Shown: positions 33,843 to 43,688, numbered from the stretch's first letter. The stretch: 64,000 nucleotides of DNA from Streptomyces sp. NBC_01298 (GCF_035978755.1 NZ_CP108414.1:8618001-8682000), one strand, 5' to 3'. The notes: generated by a model from the sequence alone, not told the origin. Numbers and translations are program-made.

Positions 33843-34949
33843 TCAGCCCTGCTCGGGGTCAGCCGACGGCGCGGGGAAGGCGGTGGCGGTGAGCGCCGCC
33901 GCGAGGTTCTCCTTGCGCATCCGCTGGTCGACGTAGATCAGGGCCACGACCAGTTGCGGGAAGCTGAACTGGAACAGCGAGCTGACGACACCGCCGAGGG
34001 TCAGGGTCGCCGCGTAGAACAGGAACGGGAAGATCAGCGCGCTGACCTCGGGTGAGGGATCGCCCGGCCCCGGCATGTTCGGGAAGAAGCCGAACATGCC
34101 GACGAAGCCGAACGGCATCTGGATGACGTACCCCACGACCATCGCCACCAGGTGTCCGAGCAGCCAGGTGCCGAACACCTTCCACCAGCCGTCGCGGACC
34201 AGACGCGCAGAGCGCCGCAGCGCCGCGACGGGGCCGAGGCCCTCGCACACCGCCGCGGCGGGAGCGAGGCTGAACCGGGCCGTGATCCAGATCGAGAAGG
34301 GGACGCACAGGAGCGTGCCCAGGAGGAGCAGGGGGACGGCGACCGGCGGGCCGGAGCCGTCCAGGTCCGCGGACATGATGATCAGCGGGACGCAGATCGC
34401 GTACAGCAGGATCGCCGGCCCGCCCGCCGTGAGCGCGGTGAGCAGTACGGTGCCCAGCACCGCCGGCAGCCGTGACCAGCCGCGGCGCCACAGCACGCCG
34501 AAGGTCACGGCGCGGCCGAGCACCGCCTCCTGGACCAGCGCGGGGCACAGCGCTGTGAACATCGCGGCGCCCACGGTGATCGTGACGAGCAGGACCACGC
34601 CCGCCGGTACGAAGGACAGGAAGAGGGCCGCCACGTCCGATCCCTCGGGGCCTGCTCCCGGGGCGGGACCGAAGAGGGCGGAGAACCGGTCGTAGGTGGC
34701 CGCGAAGGTGATCGCGAGCGCCGCGGCCACGACCAGGATCCCGATGCCCTGTACCGCGGCCATGACACCGATCAGGGGCTTCCAGTACCGCCCGAAGGTG
34801 GCGAAGGCTCCGTTCAGCACCTCGCCCGTGGTGAGCGGACGCAGGGGTATGACGCCCGGCTGCGGTGCGGGGGGAGGCATCCAGCCACCTCCCCACTGCG
34901 GCGGCACGGGCCGGTCCGGGTGTTGATTCCACCCAGCGTGGTGCGACAT
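33843..34949 (-). CDS. Polytopic membrane protein, DUF7847-like
   Basis: 368 residues with six or more membrane segments (for example IGVMAAVQGIGILVVAAALA, AVPLLLLGTLLCVPFSIWIT, LGHLVAMVVGYVIQMPFGF) after a Pro-rich cytoplasmic start and the phrase IPLRPLTTGEVLNGAFATFG, shared by actinobacterial membrane proteins that resemble the glycerophosphodiester-phosphodiesterase membrane domain. Function unknown. GGGGGA lies eight bases before the ATG at 34949. Divergent from an NCS1 permease gene, 183 bp away. Confidence 0.82.
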   Translation of the reverse strand: MSHHAGWNQHPDRPVPPQWGGGWMPPPAPQPGVIPLRPLTTGEVLNGAFATFGRYWKPLIGVMAAVQGIGILVVAAALAITFAATYDRFSALFGPAPGAGPEGSDVAALFLSFVPAGVVLLVTITVGAAMFTALCPALVQEAVLGRAVTFGVLWRRGWSRLPAVLGTVLLTALTAGGPAILLYAICVPLIIMSADLDGSGPPVAVPLLLLGTLLCVPFSIWITARFSLAPAAAVCEGLGPVAALRRSARLVRDGWWKVFGTWLLGHLVAMVVGYVIQMPFGFVGMFGFFPNMPGPGDPSPEVSALIFPFLFYAATLTLGGVVSSLFQFSFPQLVVALIYVDQRMRKENLAAALTATAFPAPSADPEQG

Positions 34950-35132
34950 GACGGTTCCCCCTCGAATGAAGGGACACCGTAACCCGCCAGGGAAGAACGC
35001 CTCCCGGGGCCCCCTGCGGGGCCAGTGCGCCGCCCTCCGGCGCCGTGCCCGAGTGCGCTGATGTCGTCGCACGCCGGCCCTCCCCGGGTGCGTGAAGATC
35101 GCAGGTGGGTACGACCGCAGACGGAGGGCTCC

Positions 35133-36587
35133 ATGGCATCCAGGGATACGGGCACCGGTACGGGAACGGACACGGACACGGGCACGGGCGTGGATACGGA
35201 CCGGCCCGGCCGGATCGAGGCACACGGCATCGACCACGTCCCCGACCGGGAACGCCACGGCCGGGCCCGCGAGCTGTTCCCCGTCTGGGCCGCGGCGAAC
35301 GTCAACTACCTGAGCATGGTGGTCGGCGGCGCCCTGATCCTCATGGGCCTGAGCCTGGGCCAGGCCGTCGCGGTCATCGTGCTGGGCAGCCTGTTCTGGG
35401 CGCCGATCGGCCTGCTGGCCGTCTCGGGACCGGCCTCGGGCACGCCGAGCGAGGTGATCGCGCGGGCGATGTACGGGATCCGCGGCAACCGGGTCAACAT
35501 CGCCGTCAACGGCTGGGCGCTCTGCATCTGCTATATCGCGCTCAACCTCGCCGCCGCCGCGGTCGCCGCCTTCGTCTTCGTCGAGAAGGCGGGCATCGAC
35601 ACGAACAGCGGCGTCAAGGTCGCCGTCGTGGTGGTCATCGCCGCCCTCACCCTGGTCATCGGCGTCTACGGACACGCCACCATGGTGAAGCTCTACCCCC
35701 CGATCGCCATCGCCCTCACGGCCACCTTCGCCGTCGTCGCCGTGTACGTGTGCGCCCGCTCCGACCTCGGCCACCAGCCCGCGCGGCCACTGACGGGAGT
35801 CGACCTGTGGGCCACCCTCGCGGCCGGCCTCACCCTCATCGCCTCGGGCCCCCTCTCCTACACCAACAGCGCGGACTTCTCCCGCTACCTGCCGCGGGAG
35901 ACCTCCCCGTGGGCCGTCGCGGCCTGGACCGCGCTCGGCGGGTTCCTGCCCGGCGTCCTCCTCACCTCGCTGGGCGCCCTCGCCGCGACCGTCGTGGACA
36001 TGTCCGAACCGCAGGCCGGACTGGAGGGCATCCTGCCCACCTGGTTCTCACCCGTGTTCCTGCTGGCGATCGTGCTCGGTACGATCGCCAACAATGCGAT
36101 GACCGCCTACAGTTCGGGCCTCGCCCTGCAGGCCGCCGGCGTCCGGGTCCGCCGCTCCCTGGGGGTCGTCGTCGACGGGGCGCTCGGGGTCGCGGTGACC
36201 CTGTACGCGCTCCTCGTCTCCAACTTCCTCGACACGGTCGGCAACCTCCTCCAGCTGACCGTCGTCGTGCTCGGGCCCAGCACGGCCGTCTACGCGACCG
36301 ACATCCTGCTGCGCCGCTGCCGCTACGACGGCCCCGCGCTCACCGACGAGAACCCGGGCAGCCCCTTCTGGTACGCCCGGGGCGTCAACCCGGCGGGCGC
36401 GCTGGCCCTGACGGCGGGGATCGCGGCATCCGCGCTCTGCGTGGACACCCTGTACACCGGCCCCGTCGCCCGGGCCCTCGGCGGCGTGGACCTCTCCCTG
36501 CCCGTCGGCATCATCGTGTCGGCTTCCCTCTACGGACTCCTGATGCGCCGCTCCCTGCGAGGCCGGCCGACCGCTCCGCCCGCCTGA
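35133..36587 (+). CDS. NCS1-family purine/cytosine permease
   Basis: 484 residues with about 12 membrane helices. Family marks: ELFPVWAAANVNYLSMVVGG (helix 1, Asn-rich substrate region), GTPSEVIARAMYGIRGN, LIASGPLSYTNSADFSRYLP (helices 6-7 loop, typical of CodB-like carriers) and GTIANNAMTAYSSGLALQ. The N-terminal 25 residues are a Thr/Asp/Gly repeat (TGTGTDTDTGTG). It imports a nucleobase or related compound with H+ or Na+. ACGGAGG precedes the ATG. Confidence 0.92.
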   Translation: MASRDTGTGTGTDTDTGTGVDTDRPGRIEAHGIDHVPDRERHGRARELFPVWAAANVNYLSMVVGGALILMGLSLGQAVAVIVLGSLFWAPIGLLAVSGPASGTPSEVIARAMYGIRGNRVNIAVNGWALCICYIALNLAAAAVAAFVFVEKAGIDTNSGVKVAVVVVIAALTLVIGVYGHATMVKLYPPIAIALTATFAVVAVYVCARSDLGHQPARPLTGVDLWATLAAGLTLIASGPLSYTNSADFSRYLPRETSPWAVAAWTALGGFLPGVLLTSLGALAATVVDMSEPQAGLEGILPTWFSPVFLLAIVLGTIANNAMTAYSSGLALQAAGVRVRRSLGVVVDGALGVAVTLYALLVSNFLDTVGNLLQLTVVVLGPSTAVYATDILLRRCRYDGPALTDENPGSPFWYARGVNPAGALALTAGIAASALCVDTLYTGPVARALGGVDLSLPVGIIVSASLYGLLMRRSLRGRPTAPPA

Positions 36588-36613
36588 CCCGGGCACCCGG
36601 CGCTCCGTACCCC

Positions 36614-36889
<276 letters not shown>

Positions 36890-37414
36890 TCAGGCGGTCC
36901 CGCTGGCAGGGGTGCGGGGAGGGTTCGGTGCCGGCGCGTCCGGTTCCGCGAGGTGGGTGTCCATCGCGGCGTTCAGGTCGGCCATGAACGCTTCGAACTG
37001 TTCCAGGAGCCGGGGCGGGTAGTGCGACATCGCGGTGTCGAGGCGGCGGGCGAGGGGGTCGAAGAACTCGTCCGCCCGTTCCTGGATGTGCGCACCGCTG
37101 CGCAGGGTGATGACGCGCCGGTCGGAGTGTTCGCGGGTGCGGGTGACGTGCCCTGCCGCCTCGAGACGGTTCAGGAGCGCGGTGGTGGCTCCCGTGGACA
37201 GGGAGATGCGTTCGCTCAGCCGCGCCGGTGACAGCGGCGTTCCGCGTTCTTCGGCGGCGGCGATCTCCAGTACGGCGGTCGCGTCGGTGGAGTGCAGCCC
37301 CAGCCTGGCGGCGAAGCGCCGGCCGAGCTCGGTGTAGTGGCCGCCGTAGGTCCTCAGCGATTCCATCAGCCGCTCGCGCTGCTCCGCGACGCCTTCGTGC
37401 ACCGCTTCCTCCAT
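36890..37414 (-). CDS. MarR-family transcriptional regulator
   Basis: 174 residues with winged helix: DATAVLEIAAAEERGTPLSP, ARLSERISLSTGATTALLNR (recognition helix), LEAAGHVTRTREHSDRRVIT (wing with Asp-Arg-Arg). The C-terminal helices form the dimer part; the last 15 residues are Pro-rich. Divergent from an MFS exporter gene, the usual arrangement in which the regulator represses the pump until a drug or phenolic binds it. Confidence 0.92.
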   Translation of the reverse strand: MEEAVHEGVAEQRERLMESLRTYGGHYTELGRRFAARLGLHSTDATAVLEIAAAEERGTPLSPARLSERISLSTGATTALLNRLEAAGHVTRTREHSDRRVITLRSGAHIQERADEFFDPLARRLDTAMSHYPPRLLEQFEAFMADLNAAMDTHLAEPDAPAPNPPRTPASGTA

Positions 37415-37466
37415 GCCGGGCCTCCGCCTTCCTCCAGTGCCGTGCGGATCACGCGGTCACCGTGCT

Positions 37467-37495
37467 TTGACAACCTACCGCGATCACTTTACCTT
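37467..37495 (+). promoter_or_regulatory. Promoter of the MFS exporter
   Basis: TTGACA (37467-37472), 17-bp spacer, TACCTT (37490-37495). Transcript start would be near 37502, giving a short leader with GGAGG. The spacer and downstream ACTTTACC/ACTTCACC repeats may be contacted by the divergent MarR protein. Confidence 0.65.
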
Positions 37496-37530
37496 CATCG
37501 TGGAATTACTTCACCATGGAGGTATCTAGC

Positions 37531-39036
37531 GTGCGCGACCCATCCCTCGGCCCCGACGAGCCGACCGAGCCCTACCGGTGGCGGTGGCTGATCCTTGCGG
37601 TGATGATCGTCGCGGAGATCATGGATCTCCTGGACGCCTCGATCGTCAACGTCGCGGGGCCGGACCTGGAGAAGTCCCTCGGTGCCGGTTCCGTCGGGTT
37701 GCAGTGGGTGATCGGCGGCTACGCCCTCACCCTGGGCGCGGGGCTCGTGCTCGGTGGCCGGCTCGGCGACCGCTACGGGCGGCGCCGGATGTTCCTGATC
37801 GGTCTGGCGGCCTTCACCACGGCCTCGCTGCTGTGCGCGATCGCGCCCGACATCGAATCGCTGATCGCGTTCCGCCTGGTGCAGGGCACCGCCGGCGCGA
37901 TGCTGCTGCCCCAGGGGCTGGGTCTGCTGAGGGAGAACTTCTCCGGCCCCGAGCTCACCAAGGTCTTCGCGATCTTCGGCCCCGTCCTCGGCCTGGGCGG
38001 CATCATCGGCCCGGTCCTGGGCGGCTTCCTCATCGAGGGCGACTTCTTCGGTCTGGGCTGGAGGTCGGTGTTCCTGATCAACCTGCCCATCGGGATCGCG
38101 GCGCTGATCGTCGCGGCGAAGTTCGTGCCCAAGAAGGCGGGTGACCGCACCGTACGGGTCGACCTGACCGGCGCGGTCCTGGTGATGGCGGCGTGCGCCC
38201 TGCTCGTGCTGCCCCTGAACCAGGGGCAGGAGGACGGCTGGCCGCTGTGGACGTGGCTGTCCATGGCCGGCTCGGTGATCGGCTTCGCCCTGTTCGCCGT
38301 CCAGCAGCGCCGAAGGGCCGCCGCGTGCCGTGAACCGCTGGTGACCCCCGGCCTGCTGCGCAAGCCGGCCTTCACCGTCGGGCTCGGCGGCATCGCCCTG
38401 TTCTTCGGCGGGCTGATCGGCACGCAACTCGTGCTGACCCTCTTCCTCCAGCTCGGCCGGCACTTCACCGCCGGGGAAGCGGGACTCGGCAACCTGCCGC
38501 TCGCGGTGGGAACCGCGATCGGCGGCGCTGTCAGCGGCGCGTTCCTCGCGGACAGGATCGGCCGCAAGGTGCTGCAGATCGGACCGCTGGTCCAGTTGGC
38601 GGGCGCGGCCGTGCTGTGGTTCGAGCTCGACGGCCTCGACGCCGCCTCGTTCTCGATCTGGGACATCGTTCCCGGCGTGACCGTCGCGGGCGCCGGCGCC
38701 GGCATGGTGATCGCCGCCCTGTTCAGCTTCATCCTCGCCGCGGTCGACGACGACGAGATCGGCTCCGCCTCCGGCGTGCTGTCGGCGGTCCAGGCCGTCG
38801 GTGGTTCCATCGGCGTCGCGGTCTTCGGCTCGGTGTTCTTCGCCCGGGCCGAGACCGGTGACTTCACCGGCGGATTCCACCGCGCGCTGATCGTTCAGGC
38901 GGGTCTGCTGGTGGCCTTCCTCGCGATCACCTTCCTGCTGCCGAAGAAGGGCCGCCCCGAGGAGGAGCAGCATCAAGGCATCGCCCGCGAGGCGGTCGCG
39001 GGCGACCCGGGCACGCAGCGGCACCTCACCGTCTGA
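37531..39036 (+). CDS. DHA2-family (14-helix) MFS drug exporter
   Basis: 501 residues from GTG 37531. Proton-antiport motif C region and motif D are visible: EIMDLLDASIVNVAGPDLEK (helix 1), GGRLGDRYGRRRMFLIG (loop 2-3), GPVLGLGGIIGPVLGGFLI (helix 5). EmrB/QacA-type exporters of hydrophobic drugs share these. Start choice: GGAGG at 37518 is eight bases from the GTG, whereas the in-frame ATG at 37516 overlaps this ribosome-binding site. Regulated probably by the divergent MarR. Confidence 0.92.
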   Translation: MRDPSLGPDEPTEPYRWRWLILAVMIVAEIMDLLDASIVNVAGPDLEKSLGAGSVGLQWVIGGYALTLGAGLVLGGRLGDRYGRRRMFLIGLAAFTTASLLCAIAPDIESLIAFRLVQGTAGAMLLPQGLGLLRENFSGPELTKVFAIFGPVLGLGGIIGPVLGGFLIEGDFFGLGWRSVFLINLPIGIAALIVAAKFVPKKAGDRTVRVDLTGAVLVMAACALLVLPLNQGQEDGWPLWTWLSMAGSVIGFALFAVQQRRRAAACREPLVTPGLLRKPAFTVGLGGIALFFGGLIGTQLVLTLFLQLGRHFTAGEAGLGNLPLAVGTAIGGAVSGAFLADRIGRKVLQIGPLVQLAGAAVLWFELDGLDAASFSIWDIVPGVTVAGAGAGMVIAALFSFILAAVDDDEIGSASGVLSAVQAVGGSIGVAVFGSVFFARAETGDFTGGFHRALIVQAGLLVAFLAITFLLPKKGRPEEEQHQGIAREAVAGDPGTQRHLTV

Positions 39037-39066
39037 GACCCGGGACGGACGGCTCCGGCCGATGGG

Positions 39067-39106
39067 CCCGGGGCGGTACGGAAGCCGGATTCCGTACCGC
39101 TCCGGG
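39067..39106. terminator. Bidirectional hairpin between MFS and cellulase genes
   Basis: Inner perfect 11-bp arms GCGGTACGGAA and TTCCGTACCGC (loop GCCGGA) extended by six more pairs with one G-T, followed by TTGTT on plus. Separates convergent transcripts. Confidence 0.88.
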
Positions 39107-39124
39107 GTTGTTACGGTCGGTGCG

Positions 39125-40924
39125 TCACAGTGCCGGGTGGGCGTTCTTCATGAGTTCCTGGAACTGGGCGGAGAACCACTGGCCCGCGAGCGGCGCGTCC
39201 GGGAGCGAGCCCGACATGCTGTTGCCGTTGCGGGCGTTGCCCGTGTATGTGGGGTCGCACATGCGGTCGAAGCCCTTGCCTTCGTTGTTCGGGATCTCCT
39301 TGCTCGCCCCGTCCGACTCGCCCGGGGGCTTGACCCACACGTACGCGTCGATGCCGGCGGCGGGCGCCGCCTGCGGCCGCTCGCCGAGGCCGGCGCCGGA
39401 CTGGTTGCACCAGTTACCGAGGTGGATGCGGCGGTCGTAGCGGCCGCCGTTGACGTAGGTGTCCACGCTGGTCAGCGCGCCGGGTCCGGTTGGCCGTGCG
39501 GTGCCGCCCCAGCCGTTGCGGGAGGTGTCGATCAGCATGCCGATGTTGGCGTCGAAGCCGAGGGTGACGAGTTTGGCCCGCATGCCTTGGGCGTAAGACA
39601 ATTCGTCGGTGTAGCGGTTCCAGTCGACCCACTTCGATTGGCGTACGGGGGTGCCGTTGATCGAGTCGTCGATCTTGAAGTGGTCCTCCTTCAGGGCGCT
39701 GTAGTTGGCGGTGTTCACGATGAAGCCGTGCACGTTGGAGAGGGTGGAGCCCTCGGCGGTGGCCGCCTGCTTGAACATCTCCGCGGAGGCGCCGAGGTTG
39801 TCGTCCCAGCCGAGCCAGCCGTGGTGGCCGGCGTCCACGTAGTTGTAGACGTTGGCGATGGAGCCGAGTTTGTTCAGGGCGTAGCCGACTCCCTTGATGT
39901 AGTTGCCGTTGGTCTTCATCACGTCGCAGTTGGCTGTGGCGGTGGGGCGGCCGGAGACGTTGGTGACCAGGTTGGGGAGGGAGTCGATCTCGACGGTGGT
40001 GACGATCCGCAGCCCCGCGTACTTGGAGTCGGCGAGGATGGCGGCGATCGGGTCGATGTACTGCGTCTTGTACTTGTCGATCTCCGTCGGGCCCAGCTCG
40101 CCGTTGGAGGCGAGCGCGGCGCAGTCGCGTCCGGGCAGGTTGTAGATCACGAACTGGACGACGAGCTCGCCGCTGCCCTTCTGGGCGAGCGCCGCGTCGA
40201 GGTGGGCGCGCAGTCCCATGGAACCGCTCGTGCCCGCGATGGCGGCGGTGCGGTCCAGCCAGACGGAGGTGGGCTGGTTCGCCACTCTGCTGCCGCCGGG
40301 CTCGGCGGCTGCCTTGGCGGACCATTCGGGGTTCACGTACATCTTGGCGCCGGCGTACGGGTTGTCGGCCTTGCCGCCGGTCGGCGGCGGAGTGGTCGGC
40401 GGGGTCGTGGGCGGAGTGGTGGGCGGTGTCGTCGGGGGAGTGGTCGGCGGTTGGGTCGGGTCGGTGGCGCCGTTGCAGGTGACGCCGTTGAGCTTGAAGG
40501 TGGCGGGGACGGTGTTCGTGCCGGTGTGCGAACCGTTGAACCCGAAGGACGTCGAACCGCCCGTGGCCAGGTTCCCGTTGTAGGAGAGGCTCTTGGCCGT
40601 CACCGCGGTGCCGGACTGGGTGATGGTGGCGTTCCAGCCCTGGGTGATCTGCTGGCCGTTCGTGTAGGACCACTCCAGGGTCCAGGAGGCGACCGGGTCA
40701 CCGGTGTTGGTGACGATCACGTTGGCGCCGAAGCCGGTGTTCCACTGGTTGGTGATCTGGTATGCGACCTTGCAGCCCGCGGTGGCGGCGCCGGCGGAGG
40801 TGCCGAACACGGTGGCGGTCGCGCCGGCGGCCGTGACGAGGCTGAGGGCCGCGAACAGGGCGGTGCGCCGGGTCGTACGGGACGTGGTGCGGGGAGTCGT
40901 GCCGATTTCCGCTGTGCGGCTCAT
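39125..40924 (-). CDS. Secreted GH6 cellobiohydrolase with CBM2
   Basis: 599 residues. Signal peptide with twin Arg (TRRTALFAALSLVTAAGATA) ending near AGA; cellulose-binding CBM2 (about 50-155; CKVAYQITNQWNTGFGANVI, Trp-rich); a Pro-Thr linker (TQPPTTPPTTPP and onward); then a GH6 domain. Proton-donor region NLPGRDCAALASNGE, YVDAGHHGWLGWDDN and WVKPPGESDG are the family's catalytic signatures. It releases cellobiose from cellulose chain ends or within chains. It starts 16 bp after the GH5 stop, so both lie on one CebR-controlled transcript. Confidence 0.94.
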   Translation of the reverse strand: MSRTAEIGTTPRTTSRTTRRTALFAALSLVTAAGATATVFGTSAGAATAGCKVAYQITNQWNTGFGANVIVTNTGDPVASWTLEWSYTNGQQITQGWNATITQSGTAVTAKSLSYNGNLATGGSTSFGFNGSHTGTNTVPATFKLNGVTCNGATDPTQPPTTPPTTPPTTPPTTPPTTPPPTGGKADNPYAGAKMYVNPEWSAKAAAEPGGSRVANQPTSVWLDRTAAIAGTSGSMGLRAHLDAALAQKGSGELVVQFVIYNLPGRDCAALASNGELGPTEIDKYKTQYIDPIAAILADSKYAGLRIVTTVEIDSLPNLVTNVSGRPTATANCDVMKTNGNYIKGVGYALNKLGSIANVYNYVDAGHHGWLGWDDNLGASAEMFKQAATAEGSTLSNVHGFIVNTANYSALKEDHFKIDDSINGTPVRQSKWVDWNRYTDELSYAQGMRAKLVTLGFDANIGMLIDTSRNGWGGTARPTGPGALTSVDTYVNGGRYDRRIHLGNWCNQSGAGLGERPQAAPAAGIDAYVWVKPPGESDGASKEIPNNEGKGFDRMCDPTYTGNARNGNSMSGSLPDAPLAGQWFSAQFQELMKNAHPAL

Positions 40925-40940
40925 TTTCGTGGAATGCCCT

Positions 40941-42494
40941 TCAGTTCAGGGCGCGCAGGTGGTCGCGCAGCCCGGTGCCGAATGCGGTGGGGGTGCCGTC
41001 GTACGCGGTGATCAGGGCCGGCCCGGAGTTGCAGTTCCAGGTGTTCCAGGTCCAGCCGAGGTACGAGAGGGAGCGGTCGTCGAACCACTTCATGACGCGG
41101 TCGACGAACGCGTGCGCGCAGGTGTTCTCGCCGATCTCTCCCGCCACGAGCGGGACCCGGGCGGCGACCGGCGCGAGAGTGGAGTCCCAGCACGCCTCAC
41201 TGGAACAGGTGTTGAAGTTGTAGACGTGCCAGGCCGCGGCGAGATTGCCCGTCGGGTCGGTGGGCGAGTGGGTGAGCCACTGGCTCAGGTCGTTGGAGTA
41301 GGCGATGCCGGGGACGAGGACGAGATTGCGGGCGCCGGTCGCGCGGACGGCGTCCACGAGGTCCTGCATGCCGGCGACCTCGTAGCCGATGCCCGGACAC
41401 GTGCCGCCGTCGCGCCAGCAGGTCCATGCCTGGGCGGTGGTGGGGGTGGCCCGGTCCGGATAGGGCTCGTTGAACAGGTCGAAGACGACCCGCCGGTCGT
41501 TCTTGAAGGTGTTCGCCACCGAGGTCCAGAACGCCGGGCCGTACTGGGCGTCCGGCATCGGTTTCTGGCACGAGGCGTGCACGTCGGCGCACCCCGAGGA
41601 GTTGCCGGTGTACTGGCCGTACGTCCAGTGCAGTTCGACGACCGGGGTCATGCCGTGCGCCAGGACCCGGTCGACCAGTCCCTTGACGGCGTCGGTGTAA
41701 TACGCGCCCCGGTACTCGGGTTTGATGGTGTCCGCGCCGAGCCAGCACTCCTCGTTGAGGGGAATGCGGACGGTGTTGGCCTTCCAGTCGGCGATGGCGC
41801 GCACCGAGGCGTCGTCGACGGGACCGTCGAAGATGCCGTGGCCCTGGACGCACATGAACTCGCCGCCGGAGCGGTTGACTCCGAGGAGGCGGCGGGTGGC
41901 ACCGGACCGGTCGGTGAGACGGTTCCCGGTGACGCTCAGTTCCGGCGCCCCGGAGATCGGGTCGGTGGGGGTGGGTGTGGGTGTCGGGCCCGTGGGCGTG
42001 GGCGTAGGCGTCGGTGTGGGCGTGGGCGTGGGCGTCGGTGTGGGTGTGGGCGTCGGATTCGGTCCGGGCCCGGAGTCGGAGGCGCAGGAAGCTCCGTTGA
42101 GCGTGAACGCGCCGGGCGCCGTGTTCACGCCCGACCACGAGCCGATGAAGCCCGTGGTCACGCTCGCACCGGTGCCGAGCGTGCCGTTCCAGCTCTCGTT
42201 CGCCGCCGTGACGGCCGACCCGGTCTGGGACCACTTGGCGCCCCAGCCCTGGCTGAGGGCCTGGCCCGCCGGGAAGCCGAAGCCGAGGCTCCAGCCGTTC
42301 AGCGGGGAGGCGTTGTTGGTGACAGTGACCGAACCCTGGAAGCCGCCGGCCCATTGGCCGACGACCGAGTACGCCACCGTGCACGAGGGTGAGGCCGCGG
42401 CTCCTGCGGCCGTACCCGTGACGGCGAGCGCGCAGCTCACCATCGCCAATGCTGCCGCTGTGAGCAGCGCGGACGTGCGTGGGGGGTGTCGCAT
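40941..42494 (-). CDS. Secreted GH5 endoglucanase with CBM2
   Basis: 517 residues. Signal peptide (MRHPPRTSALLTAAALAMVS to AGA), CBM2 (about 35-135), a (Pro-Thr)n linker (about 140-175) and a GH5 catalytic domain. The acid/base Glu is in VFDLFNEPYP and the nucleophile in PLVAGEIGEN. It cuts internal beta-1,4 bonds in cellulose. AAGGA is present before the ATG at 42494. The 280 bp upstream carry a perfect CebR operator and a second half-operator; the GH6 gene follows in the same operon. Together they form a compact endo/exo cellulase unit. Confidence 0.94.
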   Translation of the reverse strand: MRHPPRTSALLTAAALAMVSCALAVTGTAAGAAASPSCTVAYSVVGQWAGGFQGSVTVTNNASPLNGWSLGFGFPAGQALSQGWGAKWSQTGSAVTAANESWNGTLGTGASVTTGFIGSWSGVNTAPGAFTLNGASCASDSGPGPNPTPTPTPTPTPTPTPTPTPTPTGPTPTPTPTDPISGAPELSVTGNRLTDRSGATRRLLGVNRSGGEFMCVQGHGIFDGPVDDASVRAIADWKANTVRIPLNEECWLGADTIKPEYRGAYYTDAVKGLVDRVLAHGMTPVVELHWTYGQYTGNSSGCADVHASCQKPMPDAQYGPAFWTSVANTFKNDRRVVFDLFNEPYPDRATPTTAQAWTCWRDGGTCPGIGYEVAGMQDLVDAVRATGARNLVLVPGIAYSNDLSQWLTHSPTDPTGNLAAAWHVYNFNTCSSEACWDSTLAPVAARVPLVAGEIGENTCAHAFVDRVMKWFDDRSLSYLGWTWNTWNCNSGPALITAYDGTPTAFGTGLRDHLRALN

Positions 42495-42547
42495 GAGCGA
42501 GTCCTTGCAGCGAGGGCGCGCTGTGACGGCGCGCCGACTGACGGATT

Positions 42548-42561
42548 CGCTCCCACTGGTT
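42548..42561. promoter_or_regulatory. Half-operator upstream of the GH5 gene
   Basis: CGCTCCCACTGGTT, identical to the right half and flank of the CebR operator at 42682-42695 but without a left half. It lies 54 bp before the GH5 start. May act as a weak auxiliary CebR site. Confidence 0.5.
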
Positions 42562-42675
42562 GGGGCCAGACCGTAGCGGCAACTGATGCCAAGCAACAGA
42601 GGAGTTGAGGAAATTTCCGCCGGAATGGCTTCGACTCTTCACGGACCTTGACGGCGTTGAGTCCCGTCTGCACAG

Positions 42676-42689
42676 TGGGAGCGCTCCCA
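42676..42689. promoter_or_regulatory. CebR operator
   Basis: Perfect palindrome TGGGAGCGCTCCCA, the 14-bp site bound by the LacI-family repressor CebR in streptomycetes, released by cellobiose. It is 182 bp upstream of the GH5 start, rather far, so another promoter or the half-site at 42548 may be involved. Confidence 0.88.
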
Positions 42690-42779
42690 CTGGTTCAGGG
42701 CTTGTGCCCATCCTCCCCGTACGCCTTCATTCGAGCCGAAAGGAGAACCATGGCCGTGCCGGTCCCGCGCCGCGCCCCC

Positions 42780-43688
42780 TCAGTCCACGCGGGGAGTTTC
42801 GAGGCGGGCGACGAGTTCCTCGACGAACGCCTCCAGGTGAGGCGGGCGCGGGCCGGTCCGTGTCGCGACGAACCAGGTCCGGGTCAGCGGCTTCGCGCCG
42901 ATCCGGACCAGGGCGAGACCGTGCGAGGCGACGTACGGGGCGGCGACCCAGTTCGGCAGCACCGTCACGCCCTGGCCGCCCGCCACCATCTCCACCACCA
43001 GGTCGGTCACCACCGGCATGGTGGTGATGCGGGCGGGACGGGCGCCGGCCGGGATCGGCAGGGGCATCGACGGGATGTGCTTCTGGTCGTAGAAGTCGTA
43101 GAGGACCAGGTCCGCGCCGTCGAAATCGCGGGCGGTCAGATGCGCACGAGATGCCCAGCGGTGCCCAGCGGGCACCACGGCCATCATCTCGTCGTCGAAC
43201 AGCCTGGTCAGCGACACCCGGTCCATCTGCAGATCCGGCTTCGTGACCAGGGCTACGTCGACCAGATCGGCCAGCAGTGCCGGAATCGGCGCATCGTCGA
43301 CGACGGTCTCGATCCGTACCTCGATGTCCGGCTCGCGCACGCGGAAGGCGCGCAGGACCGGTGGCAGCCACGGGAAGGTGGTGCTGCACTGCGCGGCGAA
43401 CCGCACGCGCCGGTCGCGCCCGTCGCGGAGCTCCCGCAGGTCCCGCGAGGCCGATTCGAGTTCGCCGAGGACGTGGCGGGCGGCGACCAGGAGCCGCCGG
43501 CCGGCGGCGTTGGGGATCAGGCGGCGGCCCTTGCGGTCGAACAGCTGCATGCCGAGACGGGCCTCCAGCCGGGTGAGCCGCTGGCTCAGCGCCGGCTGGC
43601 TGACGTAGAGCCGCTCGGCGGCGGCGGTCAGGGAGCCCGCTTCCGCGGTGGCGTCCAGGAGTTCCAGGTCACGCAGATCCACATCCAT
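42780..43688 (-). CDS. LysR-type transcriptional regulator
   Basis: 302 residues. N-terminal winged helix (LRDLELLDATAEAGSLTAAA then YVSQPALSQRLTRLEARLG, about 5-47) followed by the periplasmic-binding-like sensor (RVRFAAQCSTTFPWLPPVLR; VDVALVTKPD). GATAAT lies eight bases before the ATG. It is divergent from an SDR gene 116 bp away and most likely controls that gene and the tautomerase after it. It is also directly upstream of the cellulase operon, but the CebR box lies between them. Confidence 0.92.
   Translation of the reverse strand: MDVDLRDLELLDATAEAGSLTAAAERLYVSQPALSQRLTRLEARLGMQLFDRKGRRLIPNAAGRRLLVAARHVLGELESASRDLRELRDGRDRRVRFAAQCSTTFPWLPPVLRAFRVREPDIEVRIETVVDDAPIPALLADLVDVALVTKPDLQMDRVSLTRLFDDEMMAVVPAGHRWASRAHLTARDFDGADLVLYDFYDQKHIPSMPLPIPAGARPARITTMPVVTDLVVEMVAGGQGVTVLPNWVAAPYVASHGLALVRIGAKPLTRTWFVATRTGPRPPHLEAFVEELVARLETPRVD

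Noticed and set aside
37516..37518. ATG at 37516 as the MFS start
   Set aside because: It overlaps the GGAGG ribosome-binding site that serves the GTG at 37531.
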